Shown here piece by piece: positions 7,452 through 17,001 of a stretch of 33,617 nt of DNA; within the stretch, counting starts at the first letter, position 1, and each line of letters begins with the position of its first letter. Position numbers and translations under genes: made by a program. The notes beneath the pieces are model-generated. The model was not told where the DNA came from. It did not search any database and was given only the letters and a program-made list of their open reading frames with translations. The DNA is from Bacteroidaceae bacterium (lineage in GTDB: Bacteria > Bacteroidota > Bacteroidia > Bacteroidales > Bacteroidaceae), in assembly GCA_017517925.1 (NCBI GenBank), contig JAFWXS010000095.1, positions 1 to 33,617 on the forward strand, read 5' to 3'.

Positions 7452-7765
7452 AGCATGTCTTCTTTTTGCTCTGAGGCATTGAGTAGTGCTATACACTTGT
7501 CCACTTCACGCACTAACTTCGACAATCTTCGCTGCGCGTCTCCTATTTCGGAGTCATTCACGCTGATTATCTTGGCCAGTTTGAGGCTCGAGTAAGATTC
7601 GGCAAGCTCAGCATATTGCTCACGTGCTTTGTCCAACTCAACGGATTGGAGGGACAGCCGCTCACGCAGTGTGGCATTCTCGGCCGAAAGTTGCGTATAG
7701 GCCTCCATCAATCTGTTCAGTTTCGACTCAAAGTTTCCGATTACAATTTCATCTACTTCCGTCAT
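7448..7765 (-). CDS. Small coiled-coil protein, likely ZapA partner
   Basis: This 105-residue protein is nearly all helix, with heptad-like stretches at about 12-58 (FESKLNRLMEAYTQL, ENATLRERL) and 75-100. It has no signal peptide or membrane segment. It overlaps zapA by ATGA, and both genes read from one promoter (7784-7791). That makes it a candidate ZapA-binding partner analogous to ZapB or to the ZapA-partner proteins of other phyla. I do not recognise a named family from sequence alone. ATG at 7765 is preferred over TTG at 7774 because the latter is almost at the predicted transcription start. Confidence 0.75.
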   Translation of the reverse strand: MTEVDEIVIGNFESKLNRLMEAYTQLSAENATLRERLSLQSVELDKAREQYAELAESYSSLKLAKIISVNDSEIGDAQRRLSKLVREVDKCIALLNASEQKEDML

Positions 7766-7783
7766 CTTAACCAAACTTCGTTA

Positions 7784-7791
7784 CAAATGTA
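7784..7791 (-). promoter_or_regulatory. Promoter -7 box for the coiled-coil gene and zapA
   Basis: On the minus strand TACATTTG fits TAnnTTTG and lies 18 bases before the ATG at 7765, giving a very short leader. No TTTG at the -33 position is seen. Confidence 0.5.
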
Positions 7792-7821
7792 ACCTTTTTT
7801 TTGTAATTGCGGAATTGTTTG

Positions 7822-7858
7822 GGCGAAAAAAACGCCTCTACACTCAAAAAAAGAGTGT
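7822..7858 (-). terminator. Two tandem small hairpins with A7/T7 loops
   Basis: GGCG (7822-7825) pairs with CGCC (7833-7836) across seven A, and ACACTC (7840-7845) pairs with GAGTGT (7853-7858) across another seven A. On the minus strand the loops are T7. The pair lies just beyond the stop of the glycosylase-family gene at 7898 and probably ends its transcript, though the T-runs fall in the loops rather than after the stems. Confidence 0.4.
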
Positions 7859-7897
7859 TTTCCCCAACATCGTCACACTTACTTCTCGAAATCGGAG

Positions 7898-8485
7898 TCA
7901 AATCACCCCCAAATCCCGGAACAGAGCATGATAGTAAGCCGCTTTTTTCTCCAAAGCCAAGGGATAGGCCCGCGAGGTAGAGGGCATGCGATAAAACTGC
8001 AATACACGGTCGTCTATCACAAGCTGCTTGCATTCGCCGATTTTGGGTTTTTCCACCTTATAGCGCGATACGATTTCGTCAGTAGCCTTCTCGCCCGTCG
8101 TGACTATCGCCCGGCACGAAGGGATTTGCCGCAACAGACCGTCAATATCGGTAGGGCGTACAATCTCAAGGAAGTTGTCCGAGGCATTGTCGCGCAGGCG
8201 ACAGACCGCCTCAGCCGTATCGTAGAGTGCAATCCCCACTTCTTCAGCAAACCGCTCGATGTCTTCTTGACGAAAACATTTTTTCACACTGTCCACAAAA
8301 ACATGTCTATCTGCAAAGAATATCGCTCCCATGATACGCCACATGTCGTTTTGGAAGTTGGGGTAAAAGAAATCCATACTCCAACGTTTCCGTTGGGGCG
8401 GGAAACTGCCAAGCATCAGCACCTTGGCACCGTGTGGCAGGAATGGCTTCAGCGGATGCTCCTCAATGGCGGGCACAGACGGCAA
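7898..8485 (-). CDS. Uracil-DNA glycosylase superfamily protein
   Basis: The 195-residue protein has the ends of the UDG fold. An N-terminal motif VLMLGSFPPQ (about 22-31) is followed by FFYPNFQNDMWRIMG, which resembles the Mug/hypoxanthine-DNA-glycosylase branch (small residues, then a Tyr/Asn/Trp phrase). A C-terminal MPSTSRAYP (about 168-176) resembles the MPSSS-type DNA-intercalating loop. A base-excision role against deaminated bases is likely, but which base it removes cannot be read. ATG at 8485 is only four bases after the stop of the upstream gene, so the two are probably co-transcribed. Confidence 0.75.
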   Translation of the reverse strand: MPSVPAIEEHPLKPFLPHGAKVLMLGSFPPQRKRWSMDFFYPNFQNDMWRIMGAIFFADRHVFVDSVKKCFRQEDIERFAEEVGIALYDTAEAVCRLRDNASDNFLEIVRPTDIDGLLRQIPSCRAIVTTGEKATDEIVSRYKVEKPKIGECKQLVIDDRVLQFYRMPSTSRAYPLALEKKAAYYHALFRDLGVI

Positions 8486-8489
8486 CTAC

Positions 8490-9104
8490 TTAGTCCTTCT
8501 TCTTGGGTTCTTTCTTGGCCAAGCGGATTACGTTGAACACAAAGTCAGTCATCCACTTGCCCGAGTAGCCGAGCGCGTGTTGCAGTTGGCGTACCTCGCC
8601 TACAGCCTTGAACATCGAGGCGTCTTTCCAGTTATTCTTAGTGAGAATATTGCTGATGGCCACCTCCGTCTGTGCATAGAGCATCTTTTTAAAGGGAATA
8701 CGCATCGTCACCTTCATCTCATTGCTCACGGCCATCATGAGGCTCTCGTTGAAGCGTTGGAACTGAAAGAAGTAGCTGTTCACCATGTTCACATTGCGAC
8801 AGTTCTTCTTGATGGAGGCATCTATCTCCTTGAAGAACGATTCGTCAAGACTGTAAATCTGCATCAGCATCTTCTTGCAGCGCGACTTCTCGGCCACACC
8901 CAGTTTGTTGTTCTGCGTAGCCACCTTCAGCGTGCGCTTGAACATGGCCAAGTCGGGCAATATGTTGATGTTGCTGATACCCAGGTTGCCCGCCATCACG
9001 GCTTGATAATATACACGGATGAGGGTCATGAAATCCTCAATTCCACCGATTTTTCCCTCTTCGCTTGTCATTTTCTTACGAAACAAATTTCCTAAAAATC
9101 CCAT
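8490..9104 (-). CDS. Conserved protein of unknown function
   Basis: I do not recognise a family. The 204 residues are soluble and mostly helical, with a basic N-terminus (MGFLGNLFRKK) and a Lys-rich tail (KKEPKKKD). There is no signal peptide and no obvious membrane segment. Aromatic and Asn-rich stretches such as VNSYFFQFQRFNES occur in the middle. It precedes the glycosylase-family gene by four bases and a promoter-like TACTTTTG lies 20 bases upstream, so it heads a two-gene unit. It may belong to a lineage-specific family. Confidence 0.75.
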   Translation of the reverse strand: MGFLGNLFRKKMTSEEGKIGGIEDFMTLIRVYYQAVMAGNLGISNINILPDLAMFKRTLKVATQNNKLGVAEKSRCKKMLMQIYSLDESFFKEIDASIKKNCRNVNMVNSYFFQFQRFNESLMMAVSNEMKVTMRIPFKKMLYAQTEVAISNILTKNNWKDASMFKAVGEVRQLQHALGYSGKWMTDFVFNVIRLAKKEPKKKD

Positions 9105-9123
9105 AGTTACTTACATTTTGGCA

Positions 9124-9131
9124 CAAAAGTA
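9124..9131 (-). promoter_or_regulatory. Promoter -7 box for the unknown/glycosylase pair
   Basis: Minus-strand TACTTTTG matches TAnnTTTG 20 bases upstream of the ATG at 9104. A TTTG is present at 9145-9142, but its spacing of 10 bases is too short for a standard -33 box. Confidence 0.5.
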
Positions 9132-9258
9132 CACAAAAGTTTAGAGTTGAGCAAACTTGCGCATATTTTGTTATAGACAAGAACAGGCTACCCTCCTTTA
9201 ATCGCACCTTTTTCCATTAAAGTCGATAAAAAATACATGTTATATTAAAAATATATAC

Positions 9259-9266
9259 TACCTTTG
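9259..9266 (+). promoter_or_regulatory. Promoter -7 box for the export/kinase pair
   Basis: TACCTTTG lies 36 bases before the ATG at 9303. It shows that the in-frame TTG at 9264 cannot be the start, since it falls inside the promoter. The upstream sequence is very A+T rich and has no clear TTTG. Confidence 0.6.
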
Positions 9267-9302
9267 CAGAATAATATAAACACTGCATCCAAAAAGGATT
9301 AT

Positions 9303-10085
9303 ATGAAAAGATTTAAGCTTTTATTGTTAACAGGCCTACTTGCCATAACCTCTTGTACATCATACAAGAAAGTTCCTTATTTGCAAAATAGTACAGAAAT
9401 TGACACCACCGCCATTTCTGGATTTTATGATGTACGCATACAGCCGAAAGACATGCTAACAATTACTATAAGTAGCGAAAAGCCTGAAGCTGCGATACCC
9501 TTTAACTTAACGGTCCCCTCGGTCATCTCCGCCTCCAGCAAAAGTCTTTCATCACAGCCTATGTTGCAAAGCTATTTAGTTGACAATGATGGATGCATAG
9601 ACTTTCCCACATTAGGCAGACTAAAGGTCGACGGATTAACAAAAAGAGAACTGGAAATAATGATACAAGAACGAATCAAATCAAATTTCACGAATGCTCC
9701 TATTGTCACAGTCCGCATGACTAATTATAAGGTCTCTGTTTTAGGAGAAGTCGCATCTCCAGGAGTCCACACGATATCTAACGAGAAAGTCAACATCTTT
9801 GAAGCATTGGCTTTATCTGGAGATCTTACCGTGCACGGTAAACGTGACGGAGTTAAACTCATAAGAGAGAACACCGACGGAACCAAAAAGATAGTATCGC
9901 TCAATCTTAACGATGCCAACATCATCCATTCCCCTTACTATTATTTACAGCAAAACGACATTCTGTATGTAGAGCCCAATAAGGCAAAAGCACGCAATTC
10001 TGACGTGAGCAACATGACCAGCATGTGGTTCTCAGCGACATCACTGCTTATGGCCGTAGTTACTTTCTTGTTGAACCTTTTATAA
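9303..10085 (+). CDS. Polysaccharide export outer-membrane lipoprotein (Wza-like)
   Basis: This 260-residue protein has a lipoprotein signal peptide (MKRFKLLLLTGLLAITSC) with the lipobox Cys at residue 18. The polysaccharide export domain (about 45-140) contains YDVRIQPKDMLTITI. A SLBB-type domain follows with YKVSVLGEVASPGVH, GRLKVDGLT and NDILYVEPNKAKAR. A C-terminal hydrophobic helix (about 238-260) may cross a membrane, as in Wza. It forms the outer-membrane exit of capsule or exopolysaccharide, paired with the inner-membrane kinase encoded 12 bases downstream. It starts after the promoter at 9259-9266. A+T content is visibly higher than in neighbouring genes. Confidence 0.92.
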   Translation: MKRFKLLLLTGLLAITSCTSYKKVPYLQNSTEIDTTAISGFYDVRIQPKDMLTITISSEKPEAAIPFNLTVPSVISASSKSLSSQPMLQSYLVDNDGCIDFPTLGRLKVDGLTKRELEIMIQERIKSNFTNAPIVTVRMTNYKVSVLGEVASPGVHTISNEKVNIFEALALSGDLTVHGKRDGVKLIRENTDGTKKIVSLNLNDANIIHSPYYYLQQNDILYVEPNKAKARNSDVSNMTSMWFSATSLLMAVVTFLLNLL

Positions 10086-10097
10086 TTGAAACAAAAT

Positions 10098-12548
10098 ATG
10101 ATTGATGAGAACTTGAACATAGCCCGCTTTGAGGAAGAAGAAAGCGGATTTGACATTAAGTCAGTTTTGGTAAAGCTACTTATTAATTGGAAGTGGATTG
10201 TCGCTTCAATCATAGTGTGCCTGTGTTGTGCTAAAGTTTATTTACAAAGACAGCCCCCTGTATATCGGATACAGGCTGCCATCATGATTAATGACGACCA
10301 AAAAGGGTCATTCCTAAACCAAATGCAAACTTTCCAACAAGACTTTGGTATAATCAGCACTACCAGTGGAATAGATAACGAAATAGAAGTACTTCGTTCC
10401 AAGTCAATCATCAAGCAAGCCGTTATAGATTTAGGATTACACACGAGATACAGTATAGATAATGGATATTTCAAACCCGCGACAACACTTTACGGCGCAT
10501 TTCCTATAAACTTCACTATTGACTCGGCAGCCTTGAGACGCTTAAACACCGCTATATCTTTTGAGGTTACTCAACCAAGCCCCACATCATTCGTTATTAC
10601 CTATAATCGTTTCGACAAAGAAAAGAACGAAATTGTTGCGACCAAAGAAGAAATAAAATCGCTACCTCATACATTAAACACCCACGTTGGTCACCTCGTG
10701 CTTACCAAAGGAGAAATGGCACCCCTAACCCCCAATCAGAAGATGAGAGTATCAATCCTCCCCCCTATTCTCGTTGCAAAATCTTGTTTGGGCGCATTGA
10801 GCATCGAACCAACCTCCAAAACCACGTCTATTGCCAAAATATCATATTTGGATGTAAACAAACGCCGCGGAGTTGATTTTGTCAACCAACTTGTGGCAGC
10901 ATACAATACGGAAAACAACAACGATAAAAACATCGTTGCAATAAAAACCGAGGAATTCATAAGCAAGCGTCTCGAAAAAGTTTCAGCAGAATTGGAAGCA
11001 GCCGAAGAACAGGTAGCACAGTTCAAGCGCTCAGCAGGAATGATCAACTTATCAGGCGATGCACAAAGAGTCATCCAAGGAAGTTCCGAGTATGAAGAGA
11101 AACAAACAGAAGTGGCGACCCAATTGAGATTGACCAGTTTCTTGAAAGAATACATCAATGACCCACAGAACAATCTACAACCATTACCCACCAATGTAGG
11201 ATTGACCGACCAAAACCTATCTGCCCTCATATCACGCTATAACGAAATTGTAGTAGAACGAAGTAATTTATTGCGTACAGCCAGCGAGAACAACCCCGCC
11301 ATTGTTGAAGCTACGACTATGGCCAATTTGATGGCCGATGCTATAAGAACTTCTATTGAGTCGCAGTTAAGTTCTCTCAACATCAGAAAGGAAGATTTCG
11401 AGCAACAAGCAAAAAAATATGACTCTAAGTTAGGCGATGCCCTTACACAAGAGAAAGTATTAGCAGGTTATAAACGACAATTGGAGGTTAAGTCAGGTCT
11501 CTACATGATGTTGCTGCAGAAACAAGAAGAAAACTCTATCGCATTGGCCGCTACTGCAGACAATGCAAAGTTAATTGACGCAGCGCTGGCTAATGATGGT
11601 CCGGTATCACCAAACCGTAAAATGATTTGGCTGATAGCATTTGTTATTGGTATAGCTATACCTATTGTTTTCATTTACCTGAAAGAGGTTCTCCGTTATA
11701 AAATCGAAGGACGCAATGATTTGGAAAAATTAACCAAAGTACCTGTCCTTGGCGATGTTGCGATGTCTCATGGAATCAAAAACGAAAAACATGCAATCGT
11801 CGTTCGCGAAAATGCCAATGATCTTATGGCAGAAACATTCCGATCTATACGTACCAATCTTCAATTTATCCTTGACGGCCCCCAAAAGAAGGTAATCCAA
11901 TTCACTTCTTCAACCTCCGGTGAAGGCAAGACTTTTGTCTCCTCTAACTTGGCAACCAGTATGGCTCTGTTAGGAAAGAAAGTACTTCTCGTCGGACTTG
12001 ATGTAAGAAAACCACGATTGGCCGAAATGTTCAATCTTGCGGATTATAAAAAAGGTATTACAATATTCCTTTCAGGCGATGCCAATGACAAGACATTACT
12101 CTTTGACCAAATCATGCCATCGGGTGTAAATAAGAACTTAGACATTCTGCCTGCAGGTATTATTCCACCCAACCCTGCTGAATTATTATCACGAAAGAAT
12201 CTTGACAAGGCGATAGAATATTTAAAAGAAGTATATGACTATATCATATTGGACACTGCACCTGTTGGTCTCGTTGCAGACACGCTGATTATCTCACGTG
12301 TCACTGACGCAACAGTATATATCTGCCGTGCAGACTATACTCCCAAGAATGACTTGAACTTAGTAAACACTTTATATCGTGAGGAAAAATTGAAGAATAT
12401 GAGTATTATCCTCAATGGAATAGATATGACTAAACGCAAATATGGCTATTATTATGGCTACGGGAAATACGGCAGCGGAAGCTATGGACGATATGGCTAT
12501 GGAAAATATGGAAAATATGGTCAATATGGCTACGGCAATCACAACTAA
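10098..12548 (+). CDS. Wzc-like BY-kinase and chain-length determinant
   Basis: This 816-residue inner-membrane protein couples polysaccharide chain-length control to tyrosine autophosphorylation. A Wzz domain with a first membrane helix (about 32-50) is followed by a periplasmic coiled-coil and GNVR region (about 270-470) and a second membrane helix at about 508-530. The cytoplasmic BY-kinase domain has Walker A SGEGKT with Lys611, Walker A' LLVGLDVRKPRL and Walker B YIILDTAPVG. The last 37 residues hold 13 Tyr in a Gly-Tyr-Lys pattern, the autophosphorylation cluster. ATG at 10098 is chosen over TTG at 10086. No glycosyltransferase, flippase or polymerase genes adjoin. Confidence 0.93.
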   Translation: MIDENLNIARFEEEESGFDIKSVLVKLLINWKWIVASIIVCLCCAKVYLQRQPPVYRIQAAIMINDDQKGSFLNQMQTFQQDFGIISTTSGIDNEIEVLRSKSIIKQAVIDLGLHTRYSIDNGYFKPATTLYGAFPINFTIDSAALRRLNTAISFEVTQPSPTSFVITYNRFDKEKNEIVATKEEIKSLPHTLNTHVGHLVLTKGEMAPLTPNQKMRVSILPPILVAKSCLGALSIEPTSKTTSIAKISYLDVNKRRGVDFVNQLVAAYNTENNNDKNIVAIKTEEFISKRLEKVSAELEAAEEQVAQFKRSAGMINLSGDAQRVIQGSSEYEEKQTEVATQLRLTSFLKEYINDPQNNLQPLPTNVGLTDQNLSALISRYNEIVVERSNLLRTASENNPAIVEATTMANLMADAIRTSIESQLSSLNIRKEDFEQQAKKYDSKLGDALTQEKVLAGYKRQLEVKSGLYMMLLQKQEENSIALAATADNAKLIDAALANDGPVSPNRKMIWLIAFVIGIAIPIVFIYLKEVLRYKIEGRNDLEKLTKVPVLGDVAMSHGIKNEKHAIVVRENANDLMAETFRSIRTNLQFILDGPQKKVIQFTSSTSGEGKTFVSSNLATSMALLGKKVLLVGLDVRKPRLAEMFNLADYKKGITIFLSGDANDKTLLFDQIMPSGVNKNLDILPAGIIPPNPAELLSRKNLDKAIEYLKEVYDYIILDTAPVGLVADTLIISRVTDATVYICRADYTPKNDLNLVNTLYREEKLKNMSIILNGIDMTKRKYGYYYGYGKYGSGSYGRYGYGKYGKYGQYGYGNHN

Positions 12549-12560
12549 AATATATCATAT

Positions 12561-12600
12561 ACAGAAAAGCGAGAGAGGTTAGCCTCTCTCGCTTTTCTGT
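12561..12600. terminator. Strong bidirectional terminator
   Basis: A perfect 18-base inverted repeat (12561-12578 with 12583-12600) has a four-base loop TTAG. The A-rich 5' side and T-rich 3' side allow action on both strands, between the converging kinase and aspC genes. Confidence 0.9.
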
Positions 12601-12621
12601 ACTTAATACAAACTTTTTAGC

Positions 12622-13815
12622 CTATACAAGTTTCACTAATGCCTCCTTGATGCGACGCATGGCCTCCACGATGTTCTCGTCGGAGGTGGCATAGCTCATA
12701 CGGATGCACTCGGGCGAACCAAACGAATCACCGCCCACGCAAGCCACGTGACCCTCTTCGAGGAGATACATGGCGAGGTCCGAGGCGGTCTCAATCACCT
12801 TGTCGCCATACCTCTTGCCAAAGTAAGCACTGCACTTAGGGAAGAGGTAGAAGGCACCCTGCGGTTCGTTGACCTCGAAACCGTGAACCTCGCGACCGAG
12901 CTTCACGATAAGGTTGCGTCGACGCTCGAAAGCCTTGCGCATCTCCTCCACGGGCTCCTGCGTGCCACGGTAGGCAGCCTCGGCTGCCTTCTGCGATACC
13001 GAGCAGGGACCGCTGGTGTACTGACCCTGCAACTTATTGCAAGCCTTCACCAGCCATTCGGGCCCAGCAATAAAACCGATGCGCCAACCAGTCATAGCAT
13101 AAGCCTTGGATACACCATTGATGATGACCACGCGATCACGTACACCGGAGAACTGGGCAATGCTCTCGTGACGACCCACATAGTTGATGTGCTCATAGAT
13201 TTCATCGGCAATCACGTATACCTGCTCGTGACGTTCAAGCACGGCAGCCAGTGCGGCCAGTTCGTCACGGCTGTATACCGAGCCGGTGGGGTTGGAGGGC
13301 GAGCAGAGGATGATGGCCTTGGTCTTGGGTGTAATAGCGGCTTCGAGTTGCTCGGGGGTAATCTTGAAGTCCTGCTCGATGCCTGCGGGCACGATGACAG
13401 GGGTGCCATTGGCCATGAGCACCATCTCGGGGTAGCTTACCCAGTAGGGTGCGGGCACGATAACCTCGTCGCCTTCGTTCACGAGTGCCATAACCACGTT
13501 ACATACCGATTGCTTGGCACCGTTAGCACAAGAGATCTGGTTAACGGTATACTCAAGGTCATTTTCGTTCTTCAGTTTGTCTACGATAGCCTGACGCAGG
13601 GCAGGATAACCGGGGACGGGAGAGTAACGCGAGAAGTTGTCATCGATGGCTTGCTTGGCAGCCTCTTTGATGTGATCAGGAGTATTGAAGTCGGGCTCGC
13701 CCACACTGAGATTGATAACATCTATGCCTTGAGCCTTGAGCTCGGCGCTGCGCTGCGACATTGCCAGCGTGGCCGACGGCGACAGACGGTTGATAAGATT
13801 GCTTAATGCGTTCAT
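12622..13815 (-). CDS. Aspartate aminotransferase (class I PLP enzyme)
   Basis: The 397-residue enzyme fits subgroup Ib aspartate aminotransferases (transfer of the amino group between aspartate and 2-oxoglutarate). Visible PLP-site residues are Asn175 in SPSNPTG, Asp204 and Tyr207 in IADEIY, and the Schiff-base Lys237 in NGVSKAYAMTGWRIGF. The C-terminal Arg of ECIRMSYA binds the substrate carboxylate. It begins 31 bases after the ribBA stop and is the third gene of the leftward lptF-ribBA-aspC unit. Prephenate or other amino-acid specificity cannot be excluded. Confidence 0.9.
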   Translation of the reverse strand: MNALSNLINRLSPSATLAMSQRSAELKAQGIDVINLSVGEPDFNTPDHIKEAAKQAIDDNFSRYSPVPGYPALRQAIVDKLKNENDLEYTVNQISCANGAKQSVCNVVMALVNEGDEVIVPAPYWVSYPEMVLMANGTPVIVPAGIEQDFKITPEQLEAAITPKTKAIILCSPSNPTGSVYSRDELAALAAVLERHEQVYVIADEIYEHINYVGRHESIAQFSGVRDRVVIINGVSKAYAMTGWRIGFIAGPEWLVKACNKLQGQYTSGPCSVSQKAAEAAYRGTQEPVEEMRKAFERRRNLIVKLGREVHGFEVNEPQGAFYLFPKCSAYFGKRYGDKVIETASDLAMYLLEEGHVACVGGDSFGSPECIRMSYATSDENIVEAMRRIKEALVKLV

Positions 13816-13846
13816 AAAGGATAAGTTTATCTAATGGTTAATCTAT

Positions 13847-15079
13847 TTATTTCTTGAAATGGAGTGTATGTCCCATACGGTCCTTTTTTGTGCGCAAGTA
13901 ACGTTCATTATACTCGTTAGGAGCTATTTCAATGGGGACATTCTCTATAATTTCGAGGCCATAGGCTTCGAGGCCGATGCGCTTCACTGGGTTATTGGTA
14001 AGCAAGCGCATCTTGTGTACTCCGAGCGAGCGCAATATCTGTGCGCCTACGCCATAGTCGCGCTCGTCGGCATCAAAGCCGAGGTGTATATTGGCATCCA
14101 CGGTGTCAAGTCCTTCTTCCTGCAGTTTGTAGGCCTTGATCTTGTTCATCAGACCGATGCCACGGCCCTCTTGCATCATGTATACCACCACACCCTTTCC
14201 GGCAGCGTCAATCTCCTCCATCGCCTTGTGCAATTGGTCGCCACAGTCACAACGGCAAGAGCCGAAGATGTCGCCCGTCATGCACGAAGAGTGCATGCGC
14301 ACGAGGATGGGCTCGTCCTCCTGCCACTCACCCTTAATGAGTGCCACATGCTCGGCACCGTTGGAGAGTTGGCGGAAAGGAATCAGACGGAAGTGGCCGT
14401 GAGCGGTGGGCATATCCACCTCCTCGCCACGCTCGATCATCGACTCGGTTTCAAGACGGTAGGCGATGAGGTCATGGATGGTGATGAGAGGAATATCCAA
14501 CTCGCGTGAAATCTCTATCAACTGAGGCATACGCGCCATTGTGCCATCCTCGTTCATGATTTCGATGAGAGCAGCAGCAGGATAAAGCCCAGCCAAACGA
14601 GCGAGATCAATAGATGCTTCGGTATGTCCGGCACGGCGAAGCACGCCCTTGTCCTGTGCGTAGAGCGGATTGATGTGGCCGGGACGTCCGAAATCCTCTG
14701 CTTTGCGGGCAGGGTCGGCCAAGGCACGAATGGTAGCGGCACGATCAGCTGTAGACACACCTGTAGAGCAACCTTCGATAAGGTCTACCGTCACTGTAAA
14801 CGGTGTACCCAGGATACTGGTATTATTGTTTACCTGCGGTGCGAGGTTCAATTCCTCACAACGCGAGAGGGTTATAGGAGCACACAGCACACCACGTCCG
14901 TATCGCAACATGAAATTGACAATCTCGGGAGTTATCTTCTCGGCAGCAACGATGAAGTCGCCTTCGTTCTCGCGGTCTTCGTCATCGACCACAATCACGA
15001 CTCCTCCCTGGCGGAAGGTTTCAACTGCCTGCTCAATAGAGCTCAGTTGCCATTCCTTTTCGTTAGAGTTTTCTTTCAT
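13847..15079 (-). CDS. ribBA: Bifunctional 3,4-DHBP synthase/GTP cyclohydrolase II
   Basis: This 410-residue fusion catalyses the two entry reactions of riboflavin synthesis. The N-terminal RibB half (about 1-210) has the acidic signature [11 protein letters not shown] and the HTEAS phrase. The C-terminal RibA half has the zinc-binding [18 protein letters not shown], three Cys, and the GTP-binding [11 protein letters not shown] and LLTNNP phrases. Length and order are normal for the fused form. The ATG at 15079 lies 17 bases inside the end of lptF, so the two are coupled. Confidence 0.96.
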   Translation of the reverse strand: MKENSNEKEWQLSSIEQAVETFRQGGVVIVVDDEDRENEGDFIVAAEKITPEIVNFMLRYGRGVLCAPITLSRCEELNLAPQVNNNTSILGTPFTVTVDLIEGCSTGVSTADRAATIRALADPARKAEDFGRPGHINPLYAQDKGVLRRAGHTEASIDLARLAGLYPAAALIEIMNEDGTMARMPQLIEISRELDIPLITIHDLIAYRLETESMIERGEEVDMPTAHGHFRLIPFRQLSNGAEHVALIKGEWQEDEPILVRMHSSCMTGDIFGSCRCDCGDQLHKAMEEIDAAGKGVVVYMMQEGRGIGLMNKIKAYKLQEEGLDTVDANIHLGFDADERDYGVGAQILRSLGVHKMRLLTNNPVKRIGLEAYGLEIIENVPIEIAPNEYNERYLRTKKDRMGHTLHFKK

Positions 15080-16976
15080 AGAGATGGATGATATCTTGTA
15101 TTTCTTTATTTATTTTCACTATTCTCTTCATGTCGTTCTTCAAACGATAGCGAAAGAAGACAGCTCGTGCATAGAACAACAGTCCTATGGGGAATACCAT
15201 ACCAATTGTCACATTCATCCACTTACGAGGGAAGGGAGTCATATGAGCATTAACCGAAATCATGGGATAGGCGTTTATTTTATTTATAAATTCCTGATAG
15301 CGACTATTGGACAATTGTGCTATGATGCGGCTGAGTTGTAAGTCAATGCTGATCAATGCTCTGTCACGACCGTTCGGAGCAGTGAACATCACCACATAGT
15401 CGGGCAGCAGCCTACGCAGATAGGTGCGATAATAGTCTTTACAAGCAAAAGTCAACACTGTGAGTTCACGACTGGCGACTTGATAGTCCGGGTCATCGAT
15501 GATGACTTCTTTCACGACGTTGTTGCGCTTAGCACGCAATCCCAGCAACCTGCGGAATGCCGTCTTGTAGAGGTCTATGTTGAACACGCCCGAGTCTTTA
15601 TTCGCCTGATAGGTGAGGACTATGCCCAAGGGAGCCAGCACTGAAGTGCTCATCCAAGCCCCCCACCAAACGGAAATTTCGCCCTCACGGGCAAGCTTGG
15701 TCCCTTTGGTGTCCAAGATATAGTATACGATAAAGGTAAATACCGAGACAACGACCGGCATACCCAATCCCCCCTTGCGGATAATGGCTCCTAAAGATGC
15801 ACCGATAAGGAAGAACACAAGACACGAAAGCGACATAGTAAACTTGTAGAACCACTCTATCTGATGGCGCCGCATGTTCTTGTCGGCATTGTATACGGTC
15901 TTTGCCTTCAGTGCCAGTTCATTTTTCAAATTGTTTATGCGGCGTTCCTCGTTTTCCAGCCATTTCTTGCGCTGGTCACGTGTGGAGGAATGGAAGAGGC
16001 TGTCCACATCAACAACTGAGGCTTCGTTATTTTCCACAAGTCCCTCCAACTTGACCGTATCAGCCTTCGACAGGTCATGCGATGCGAATGAGTTTCTCTT
16101 GAGCTGTGCGAAGTAGGCTCGTCCGATACTGTCCTGCACGGTCGACATGGAGTCTATGTCATGGGATAGCTGGCGCATGTTCTTGTTCATGGCATTGCCG
16201 CTGAGGAAACTGCCGTCCATCATATCAAAATCTGTACTGAACTCGATGAGCATGGTCTTCTCACCGAACTGTTCGCGACGGTAGGGGATGTTCTTCGAGT
16301 TAATCTGTCCGTCCTTAAGATTCTCAAACTGCTCGCCATGATAAAGTATAAACTTCAAGTGCTGCTTGTCAGCCGTAGTCTCTAAGCGACCGCTGTCGGC
16401 CTTCAGGATGGTGGCGTTCTCGAACCCGTTGGTTAGGTTGTAGATGACCACGCCATAGAGCATGCCCGTGTTGGAATCTTTCTTCTTGACATAGAGGTTG
16501 TAATTCTCGATGCCGTCGTAGAAAGCACCTTCGGGTATCTCCAGTTCGGGCGACTTCTGTTTCATGGAGATGAGCAGTGTCTGCAACTTAAGATTGGCAT
16601 GCGGGACGGTCACATTCTGGAAGTAGAAGGAGAGCATACCCAACCCGATACTGAACACAATGAGCGGACTCATCACCCTAAGGAGGGGTACACCAGCGGC
16701 CTTCATGGCCGTCAGTTCCATGCGCTCGCCAAAGTTGCCGAAAGTTATGAGTGCCGCCAGCAGCACTGCCAGAGGAAGCGACTTGGGCACCAATGTAAGG
16801 GCTGCATAATAAAAGAACTTCACCAGCACATCCATCGGGATACCCTTGCCCACCAGTTCATCTACATACAGCCAAAGGAGCTGCATGATAAAGATAAACA
16901 AGCAGATAAAGAACGTCCCGACAAACATGAAGCCGAAACTTTTCAGTACGAATATGTCGAGTTTTTTGATGCGCAA
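15063..16976 (-). CDS. LptF/LptG-family lipopolysaccharide export permease
   Basis: This 637-residue inner-membrane protein of the YjgP/YjgQ family forms the permease of the Lpt machine that extracts lipopolysaccharide. Three N-terminal helices (about 10-35, 55-80, 100-120) precede a large periplasmic beta-jellyroll region containing [10 protein letters not shown] and LYGVVIYNL. Further helices lie at about 380-465, and a C-terminal extension of about 170 residues ends in one more hydrophobic helix. E. coli LptF and LptG are near 360 residues; the longer form is familiar in Bacteroidales. It heads a unit with ribBA and aspC. A promoter lies at 17002-17033. Confidence 0.9.
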   Translation of the reverse strand: MRIKKLDIFVLKSFGFMFVGTFFICLFIFIMQLLWLYVDELVGKGIPMDVLVKFFYYAALTLVPKSLPLAVLLAALITFGNFGERMELTAMKAAGVPLLRVMSPLIVFSIGLGMLSFYFQNVTVPHANLKLQTLLISMKQKSPELEIPEGAFYDGIENYNLYVKKKDSNTGMLYGVVIYNLTNGFENATILKADSGRLETTADKQHLKFILYHGEQFENLKDGQINSKNIPYRREQFGEKTMLIEFSTDFDMMDGSFLSGNAMNKNMRQLSHDIDSMSTVQDSIGRAYFAQLKRNSFASHDLSKADTVKLEGLVENNEASVVDVDSLFHSSTRDQRKKWLENEERRINNLKNELALKAKTVYNADKNMRRHQIEWFYKFTMSLSCLVFFLIGASLGAIIRKGGLGMPVVVSVFTFIVYYILDTKGTKLAREGEISVWWGAWMSTSVLAPLGIVLTYQANKDSGVFNIDLYKTAFRRLLGLRAKRNNVVKEVIIDDPDYQVASRELTVLTFACKDYYRTYLRRLLPDYVVMFTAPNGRDRALISIDLQLSRIIAQLSNSRYQEFINKINAYPMISVNAHMTPFPRKWMNVTIGMVFPIGLLFYARAVFFRYRLKNDMKRIVKINKEIQDIIHLYERKL

Positions 16977-17001
16977 AGTAACAGCACGTTTAATTCACGC
17001 G

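Noticed and set aside
12748-13806. Plus-strand frame of 352 codons opposite aspC
   Set aside because: Antisense shadow of a gene with clear PLP motifs; no recognisable protein.
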